Below, one piece after another: positions 54,411 through 64,000 of a stretch of 64,000 nucleotides of DNA (positions within the stretch are counted from its first letter, which is position 1; every line of letters starts with the position of its first letter). The notes under the pieces are model-generated. The model was given only the letters and a program-made list of their open reading frames with translations, had not been told where the DNA came from and did not search any database. Origin of the DNA: Gammaproteobacteria bacterium (GTDB taxonomy: Bacteria; Pseudomonadota; Gammaproteobacteria; Xanthomonadales; Rhodanobacteraceae); NCBI GenBank assembly GCA_021325195.1, contig JAJPHQ010000032.1, forward strand, positions 29,119 through 93,118, in the 5' to 3' direction. The translations under genes were made by a program, and so were the position numbers.

Positions 54411-54439
54411 ATGCTACGTTTCGCACGGGGTCTTGTCAA
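54411..54439 (-). promoter_or_regulatory. Sigma70 promoter upstream of rpmH-rnpA-yidC-mnmE
   Basis: Minus strand TTGACA-N17-TAGCAT, about 55 nt upstream of rpmH. Confidence 0.7.
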
Positions 54440-54574
54440 GAAAACGCTCGCCGTACCTTTCCGCGTACGCGCCCGAACCGGAGCGGCGCGCGCGGTTTCC
54501 GCAGCCTGCTAGACTTCCCGGTTCGGCCTTCCGTCCACACGCGTGCCGCGTGACATCGGCGACTCCTGGAAGTC

Positions 54575-55885
54575 ATGAGCGATCTCTGGCAACGCTGCCT
54601 GCAACGACTCGAGGGTGAACTCGAGCCCGGCGTGCTGCACACCTGGCTGCAGCCGCTGCAGGCGCGTGACGACGGCGATGCGTTGCGGCTGTATGCGCCC
54701 AACACCTACACGCTCGACATCGTCCGCAACGAATACCTCGCGCGGATCGAAGGCATGCTGCTGGATCTCGCGGGCCGGCGCGTGCCGTTGCGGCTGGAGG
54801 TGGGTTCGGCGGCCGCAAGCCCGCCGGCGGAGCCGCATCCAGCGACGCGCTCGACCAGCCATGCTCCGCACAATCTGGACCCACACTACACTTTCGACAA
54901 TTTCGTCGAGGGCAAATCCAACCAGCTCGGCAAGGCCGCGGCGATGCAGGTGGCGCAGAATCCCGGCCGCGCCTACAACCCGCTGCTTCTGTGCGGCGGC
55001 ACCGGCCTGGGCAAGACGCACCTGATGCAGGCCGCCGGCAACCTGATGCTCCGGCACAACCCGCAGATGAAGCTGCTCTACGTGCACTCGGAGCGTTTCA
55101 CGGGAATGATGATCGAGGCGCTGCGCACCAAGAGCATGGATGATTTCAAGCACCGCTTCCGCTCGGTGGATGCCCTGCTGATCGACGACATCCAGTTCTT
55201 CGCGGGCAAGGACGCGACCCAGGAAGAGTTCTTCCACACCTTCAACACCCTGTACGAATCCAAGCAGCAGATCATCCTGACCTGCGATCGCTATCCCAAG
55301 GAGGTCGAGAACCTGGAGCTGCGGTTGAAGTCGCGGCTGGGCTGGGGGTTGAGCGTCGCGATCGAGCCACCTGATTTCGAAACCCGCGCGGCGATTCTTC
55401 TGGAGAAGGCCCAGACGCGCGGCATCGCGCTGCCCAGCGAGGTGGCGCTGCTGCTGGCCCGGCGCATCCGTTCCAACGTGCGCGAACTGGAAGGTGCGCT
55501 CAACACGGTGGCGGCCCAAGCCAATCTGTCAGGCCGCGGCATCAGCATCGAACTGGTCCAGGAAACCCTGCGCGACCTGCTCAACGTGCACGCCCGCGCG
55601 ATCACGATCCAGAACATCCAGAAGACCGTCGCCGATTATTATCAGCTCAGGCTGTCGGACCTGCTTTCCCAGCGGCGCGTCCGCTCCCTCGCACGGCCCC
55701 GGCAGATTGCGATGGCTTTGGCCAAGGATTTGACCGAACATAGCCTGCCTGAAATCGGCGAGGCCTTCGGAGGCAAGGACCACACCACCGTCATGCATGC
55801 CTGCAAGAAGATCCGCAGCCTGTGCGAAAGCGATATGCGACTGCGCCAGGACTGGGACAAATTGATCCGGATATTGACGGGATAA
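54575..55885 (+). CDS. dnaA: Chromosomal replication initiator DnaA
   Basis: [49 protein letters not shown]. Confidence 0.98.
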   Translation: MSDLWQRCLQRLEGELEPGVLHTWLQPLQARDDGDALRLYAPNTYTLDIVRNEYLARIEGMLLDLAGRRVPLRLEVGSAAASPPAEPHPATRSTSHAPHNLDPHYTFDNFVEGKSNQLGKAAAMQVAQNPGRAYNPLLLCGGTGLGKTHLMQAAGNLMLRHNPQMKLLYVHSERFTGMMIEALRTKSMDDFKHRFRSVDALLIDDIQFFAGKDATQEEFFHTFNTLYESKQQIILTCDRYPKEVENLELRLKSRLGWGLSVAIEPPDFETRAAILLEKAQTRGIALPSEVALLLARRIRSNVRELEGALNTVAAQANLSGRGISIELVQETLRDLLNVHARAITIQNIQKTVADYYQLRLSDLLSQRRVRSLARPRQIAMALAKDLTEHSLPEIGEAFGGKDHTTVMHACKKIRSLCESDMRLRQDWDKLIRILTG

Positions 55886-56093
55886 AGGGATGGACTGCCT
55901 GTGGGTAACCCTTGTCCGACAAAACATCCACAAATTGCGCACCGGAGAAGCCACCGTTTCATGCTGAGCTGGATGTAAAGCAAGCTATTGATTTTGAAAA
56001 TGTAATTTGGTTGTCCCGATATTCACAGCCACTGCTGTTGCTGTTTTATCTACATACGAGACAGAAAACCAGAGACGAGGATTGGGGATCGAT
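55886..56093. other. oriC: Putative oriC region (dnaA-dnaN intergenic, DnaA-box-like sites and AT-rich stretch)
   Basis: TGTGGGTAA at 55900-55908 (reverse TTACCCACA), ACATCCACA 55924-55932, ATATTCACA 56019-56027, TTATCTACA 56046-56054; AT-rich ATTGATTTTGAAAATGTAATTTGG. Confidence 0.7.
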
Positions 56094-57194
56094 ATGCGTT
56101 TCAGCATTCAGCGGGAAGCCTTGCTCAAGCCGATGCAGCAAGTCGTCGGGGTGGTGGAACGCAGACAGACCCTGCCCGTCCTGGCCAACTTGCTGGTTCA
56201 GGTCAGGGAGAATCGCCTGTCGCTGACGGGAACGGATCTCGAAGTCGAGATGCGGGCCGGCGCTTCGGTGGAGGCTGCCGAGGATGGCGAAATCACGATT
56301 CCGGCGCGCAAGTGGTTTGACATCGTCCGCGCCCTGCCCGATGGCGCCAAGATCGACGTGCAGTTGAAAGGCGATCGGGTGGTCATGGTGGCCGGCCGCA
56401 GTCGTTTCACCCTGACGACGTTGCCGCCGGACGAGTTTCCCACCACCGACGAAATCGAGGTCACCGAAAAGGTTGTGCTGCCCGAAGCCACGTTGCGCAG
56501 GTTGATGGAACGCACCGCTTTCGCGATGGCCAACCAGGACGTCCGCTATTACCTCAACGGTCTGCTCCTGGATTTGCGGGACAGGGATCTCCGCTGCGTG
56601 GCCACCGACGGCCACCGGCTCGCCTTGGCTGAAACCACCTTGGAGAAACCGGTTGCCGGCAAGCGCCAGATCATCATTCCGCGCAAGGGGGTACTGGAAC
56701 TGCTCGGCCTGTTCGAGATGGGCGAAGGAGAAGCCAGCCTGGAGTTCTCTGCAAACCACCTGCGCGTGCGCCGGGGCGATGTGGTGTTCACCTCCAAGCT
56801 GATCGACGGCCGTTTCCCGGATTACGAGGCGGTGATTCCGTTGGGTGCGGACAAGATTTTGCAGGTAGATCGCGATTCGATGCGTAACGCGTTGCAGCGG
56901 GCGGCCATTCTTTCCAACGAGAAATACCGCGGCGTCCGGCTGGAAGTCAGTCCCGGCCGGCTCCGCATCATCGCGCACAACCCCGAACAGGAAGAGGCCC
57001 TCGAGGACATCGAGGCCGAAACCACGGTCAACGACATCGCCATCGGGTTCAACGTCGGCTATCTGCTGGATGCCTTGAGCTCGCTCGAGGATGGCCGAGT
57101 CCACCTGCAGTTGCGGGATGCCCAATCCAGTTGTCTGCTCCGTGGCGCCCAGGATGCCCAAACCCAGCACGTGGTGATGCCGCTTCGACTTTGA
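56094..57194 (+). CDS. dnaN: DNA polymerase III subunit beta (sliding clamp)
   Basis: MRFSIQREALLKPMQQVVGVVERRQTLPVLANLLV; FAMANQDVRYYLNGLLLDL; C-terminal HVVMPLRL. Confidence 0.98.
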   Translation: MRFSIQREALLKPMQQVVGVVERRQTLPVLANLLVQVRENRLSLTGTDLEVEMRAGASVEAAEDGEITIPARKWFDIVRALPDGAKIDVQLKGDRVVMVAGRSRFTLTTLPPDEFPTTDEIEVTEKVVLPEATLRRLMERTAFAMANQDVRYYLNGLLLDLRDRDLRCVATDGHRLALAETTLEKPVAGKRQIIIPRKGVLELLGLFEMGEGEASLEFSANHLRVRRGDVVFTSKLIDGRFPDYEAVIPLGADKILQVDRDSMRNALQRAAILSNEKYRGVRLEVSPGRLRIIAHNPEQEEALEDIEAETTVNDIAIGFNVGYLLDALSSLEDGRVHLQLRDAQSSCLLRGAQDAQTQHVVMPLRL

Positions 57195-57231
57195 GACCGT
57201 CGCCTTTCAAGCGCGACCGGAGCACGCCGCG

Positions 57232-58320
57232 GTGAGGATCGACTTCCTCCGCGTCCACCATTTGCGCTGCTTCGAGCATGTCGAATTCGAACCTGGACCC
57301 GGTATCAATTGGCTGACAGGTCCGAACGGGTCCGGCAAGACCACCTTGCTGGAAGCCGCCCACCTTCTTTCACGCGGACGTTCCTTTCGAGGCGGAGGGC
57401 GGACGGCACTGTGTCGGCATGGAAAGGCAGAATATGCAGTCCATGCCGTGGTGAGCAGCCACCATCGCACCCGCAAAGTCGGTCTGGCAAGGCAACGGGA
57501 CGCTTGGGTGGCTCGGCAGGACGGTCTGGAATTGCCTTCGCTTGCTCCCCTGTTTGAATCCTGCCCTGTCGTGAGTTTTGAACCCGGCAGTCAGGCGCTG
57601 GTATCCGGCCCCGCCGAAGAGCGCCGCCGTTTTCTCGACTGGTGCGTGTTCCACGTGGAACAAGCCTCGCTTGCCTTGTGGCGCATCTATCGGCGCCTCC
57701 TGCGCCAGCGCAATGTTCTGTTGCACGATGGCGCCACAGATGCCCAATTCGAGCCCTGGGAACACGATCTCGACAGGGTGGCGGTTCAGATCGACTGCCT
57801 CCGACGTGACTGCCTTGCCGCCATGAAGCCGTATTTGCTGCAGGAAATGTCCAGGCTGGTGCCGGAACTGGGGGAGGGGCGGGTGCGTTATCGCTCCGGC
57901 TGGGACGATTCCAGCCGTTTGCTCGAGCAACTGGCGCAGCGGCGCGATCGTGACAGGGAGCGGGGATACACCACCTTGGGACCCCACCGGGGTGATTGGG
58001 GTCTCGAGTTCGAGCAAATCGCGAATCGCGAGCATCTGTCGCGGGGTCAGGCCAAGGCCATCGCCCTGGCCTGCGTCTTGGCTCAGGCCGAATGGTTCGT
58101 GGCGGCGAAGGGGGAGTACCCACTGGTTTGCCTAGATGACCTGCATTCGGAACTGGACCCGCCGCACGTGGCAAAGGTGGTCGAAAGGCTGAACAGTCAG
58201 CCCATGCAGGCCTGGGTGACCTCCACCGTAGAGCCCGGCGCCATGGGCCAGGCAGTGCCTGAATCGGTTCGTGTGTTTCACGTGGAACACACGCAGGTTC
58301 GGCGCGAATGGCCGCCATGA
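57232..58320 (+). CDS. recF: DNA replication and repair protein RecF
   Basis: INWLTGPNGSGKTTLLEAAHLLSRGRSFR; LSRGQAKAIALACVLAQAE; CLDDLHSELD; GTG start. Confidence 0.96.
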   Translation: MRIDFLRVHHLRCFEHVEFEPGPGINWLTGPNGSGKTTLLEAAHLLSRGRSFRGGGRTALCRHGKAEYAVHAVVSSHHRTRKVGLARQRDAWVARQDGLELPSLAPLFESCPVVSFEPGSQALVSGPAEERRRFLDWCVFHVEQASLALWRIYRRLLRQRNVLLHDGATDAQFEPWEHDLDRVAVQIDCLRRDCLAAMKPYLLQEMSRLVPELGEGRVRYRSGWDDSSRLLEQLAQRRDRDRERGYTTLGPHRGDWGLEFEQIANREHLSRGQAKAIALACVLAQAEWFVAAKGEYPLVCLDDLHSELDPPHVAKVVERLNSQPMQAWVTSTVEPGAMGQAVPESVRVFHVEHTQVRREWPP

Positions 58321-58346
58321 ATGCCGGATCATTCACGGTATAATGA

Positions 58347-60806
<2,460 letters not shown>

Positions 60807-60940
60807 TCGTAGAAATCTCCGTCCGCGGACGGGGCAACGGGAAAACAACATTTTCGTACTTGAGCTTTGCTTCCCGACCGGGTTACCCTGATCTTCCTGT
60901 CCGCGTTTCCCCACCAACACTGCATTCGAGAGGATTTCCC

Positions 60941-62086
60941 ATGAAGCTCGATCCGCGTCTGGTCGCGTGCGGCTTGTGCTCCGCGCTCGCTTTCCTCCTG
61001 ATCCCGGCCGCGGCTTATGCACAAATGGGCGGACAGGAGTGCTCGGACATCCAGATGCTCCAGCACAAGTGTGGCGAGCAGCAGCAATCCAACAAGAAGC
61101 AGCAGCAGACGAAAAAGCAAAGCCAGTATCCCAACGCTACCCGCAAGGAGCCGTCCAACCTCGGTGTCAGCGGTGACGAAGGCAAGACCTTGAACGCGGG
61201 GCTGGCGGCGGCGAACAGCGGTGACGCCGCCACCGCACAGAAGGATCTGCAGCCCATCGCGGACAGCAGCAAGAACAACTATGCCAAGGCGCTGGCGCTG
61301 CTCGGACTGGCCCAGATCAAGTACAACGCCGGCGACACCAAGGGGGCGATCGCCCTGCAGAAGCAGGCGCTGGACCTCAATTCGCTGGACAACGACAGCT
61401 ATTTCCAGGGGCTGTTCGCCCTCGCGCAGATGTATGTCGCCGACGAGGACTACAGCGATGCGCTGACGACCCTGAACAAGTGGCAGCAGGAGGGGCGCAA
61501 GGAAACCGCGGATGCCTACGCGCTCAAGGGCAACATTCTCTATCGCCTGCAGAAATATCCGGAAGCCGTCGCCGCGATCGAGAAGGCGAAGTCGATGACC
61601 GACAAGTCCCAGCCGAGCTGGGACCAGATCGAACTGGCCAGCTACTTCGCGATGGACAAGTACGACGAGGCTGCCAAGCTTGCCGAGGCCATGCTGGCCA
61701 AGGATCCGAACAACAGCAAGCTGATGATGAACGTGGTCGCGATCTACATGAACGCCAAGCAGTATCCGAAGGCGCTGGCACTGCTCGAGCGCGCCCGCGC
61801 CAACGGGCAGATCCACGACGAGACCACCTACGTCAACATGTCCAAGCTGTATTACAACCTGGCGGTGGAAGGCACCGATCCCAAGCAGAACGCGACCAAG
61901 GCGGCGCAGGTGCTCGAGGAAGGCATGACGAAGGGCATCGTGCAACCGAGCCAGGACAATTACAAATTGATGGGTGACGCATACCGTCTCGCCGGGGATA
62001 CGGCCAAGGCCAATGCCGCGTACGCGAAGGCGGGCTTGCCGCCGGTGGGTTCGTCGGCCGGCAAGCGGCACGGAAAGAAGCACTGA
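60941..62086 (+). CDS. Secreted tetratricopeptide repeat protein
   Basis: Signal peptide MKLDPRLVACGLCSALAFLLIPAAAYAQ; Q/K-rich linker then TPR-like helices; next to tonB. Confidence 0.82.
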   Translation: MKLDPRLVACGLCSALAFLLIPAAAYAQMGGQECSDIQMLQHKCGEQQQSNKKQQQTKKQSQYPNATRKEPSNLGVSGDEGKTLNAGLAAANSGDAATAQKDLQPIADSSKNNYAKALALLGLAQIKYNAGDTKGAIALQKQALDLNSLDNDSYFQGLFALAQMYVADEDYSDALTTLNKWQQEGRKETADAYALKGNILYRLQKYPEAVAAIEKAKSMTDKSQPSWDQIELASYFAMDKYDEAAKLAEAMLAKDPNNSKLMMNVVAIYMNAKQYPKALALLERARANGQIHDETTYVNMSKLYYNLAVEGTDPKQNATKAAQVLEEGMTKGIVQPSQDNYKLMGDAYRLAGDTAKANAAYAKAGLPPVGSSAGKRHGKKH

Positions 62087-62300
62087 CGGGGGCGGGGGGG
62101 TCGGATGCATGAAACACCTTGATGCGGCTGGCCGCCGGCATGAACCACAGCCGGTTTTAACGGGCCTTGAATTCCCTCTAGGCAAAACTTCGACGCTGGT
62201 GTAACGTTTCCCACTTTTCAGCCGCCCTCGGCGCGGTGCCGTTCCCCGCGGAACGGCAACCGCTGCGGGACCCGACAGGACAGCGACTGGTTTAGATACG

Positions 62301-62960
<660 letters not shown>

Positions 62961-63042
62961 ATTGTTCACGTTCGACGGTACGCAATCCGTTAGAGTCTCC
63001 ATTCACACGGTTCACGCTTCGACTTGAAGGAAGGGTAGCGCC

Positions 63043-63861
63043 ATGATCCAAGAATCGACCCCCTCTGCAGCCTCACCGGCGATGGGTGGCAACGCCAATG
63101 CGGAAGCCCTGCAGCAACTGGGCTTCAGCCACTTCATCCACCACCTTGGCGTGGTCGATCTGGTGGTGCTGATCATCCTGCTGGTGATGTCGGTGTCGTC
63201 GTGGTACTTCATCGTCGCCACCGTCATCCGCAACTCCCTGATCCGCGCACGCGCCGACAAGGTGATCAAGCTGTTCTGGGACACGCCGTCCGCGCAGGAC
63301 GCGGTGCGGGTGATGGAAAAGCAGCCGCGTTCCGAACCGTTCTCCAAGATCGCGCTGGACGCCGCTTCCGCCGCAGCCCACCACCAGCGCCACGAAGGCA
63401 GCCGGATGGTCGAGGCCCTGAACCGTTCCGAGTTCGTGGATCGCGCCTTGCGCCAGGCGGTGGATCGTGAAAGCCGCGGACTCGAAGGCGGCCTGACGCT
63501 GCTGGCCACGGTCGGTTCGGCGGCGGTGTTCGTCGGTCTGTTCGGCACCGTGATCGGCATCTATCGCGCGCTGATCAACCTGGGCGCCAGCGGCCAGTCC
63601 TCGATTTCCGCGGTGGCCGGTCCGGTGGGCGAGGCGCTGATCATGACCGCGGCGGGCCTGTTTACCGCCATTCCCGCAGTGATTGCCTACAACGCCTTCG
63701 CACGCGCCAACCGCGTCACCATCGCCCACTTCGACGAATTCGCGCACGACCTGCACGATTTCTTCGCCACCGGTGCGCGGGTGGAAGCCGGCACCCCTTC
63801 GCTGGCCGCAGCGCGTCCTGGCGCAGTGGGCGCCACCCCTCCGCCGGCCGTGAAGAAGTAA
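63043..63861 (+). CDS. exbB: MotA/TolQ/ExbB proton channel family protein
   Basis: LEGGLTLLATVGSAAVFVGLFGTVIGIYRALINLGASGQSSISAVAGPVGEALIMTAAGLFTAIPAVIAYNAF. Confidence 0.95.
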   Translation: MIQESTPSAASPAMGGNANAEALQQLGFSHFIHHLGVVDLVVLIILLVMSVSSWYFIVATVIRNSLIRARADKVIKLFWDTPSAQDAVRVMEKQPRSEPFSKIALDAASAAAHHQRHEGSRMVEALNRSEFVDRALRQAVDRESRGLEGGLTLLATVGSAAVFVGLFGTVIGIYRALINLGASGQSSISAVAGPVGEALIMTAAGLFTAIPAVIAYNAFARANRVTIAHFDEFAHDLHDFFATGARVEAGTPSLAAARPGAVGATPPPAVKK

Positions 63862-63873
63862 GAGGTCGCCGTC

Positions 63874-64000
63874 ATGGCCATGAGTACCAACACCGGCGGG
63901 GGGCTGGTCGCCGAGATCAACATCACGCCGCTGATCGACGTGATGCTGGTGCTGCTGGTCATTTTCATGATTACCGCCCCGCTGGTGCAGCACAACATCA
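63874..64000 (+). CDS. exbD: Biopolymer transport protein ExbD (3' truncated by window)
   Basis: Translated by hand: [42 protein letters not shown]. Confidence 0.93.
   Translation, partial: MAMSTNTGGGLVAEINITPLIDVMLVLLVIFMITAPLVQHNI

Overview
High-GC gammaproteobacterial chromosome segment, most likely Xanthomonadales/Rhodanobacteraceae-like judging from gene content and order. It spans the replication-origin neighbourhood: mnmE-yidC-rnpA-rpmH on the minus strand, then dnaA-(oriC-like spacer)-dnaN-recF-gyrB-TPR-tonB-exbB-exbD on the plus strand. It also holds a complete atp operon (atpI-B-E-F-H-A-G-D-C) followed by glmU on the minus strand. Other genes include glmS (truncated at the window start), pepN, mnmG, tyrS, glyQS, pyrE, anmK/ampG, an M23 peptidase, a rhomboid protease, an orphan GspE/PilB-type ATPase, a XanB2-like chorismatase with a divergent acyl carrier protein, two TonB-dependent receptors, a secreted S9 peptidase and two TPR-sulfotransferases. 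Main anomalies: (1) an in-frame amber codon interrupts xthA with an intact downstream frame; (2) atpE has an apparent 1-nt deletion near its N-terminus; (3) a family of inverted heptanucleotide arrays sits at start codons and in atp operon spacers; (4) a ~96-bp palindromic element is inserted in frame in glyS; (5) a periplasmic cupin gene lies inside the atp operon; (6) two TPR-sulfotransferases are coupled by overlapping reading frames to glyQS and lie next to a TonB receptor/S9 peptidase island. No tRNA, rRNA, CRISPR array or transposase gene was recognised. All calls come from reading the sequence and supplied ORFs; no database search was run.
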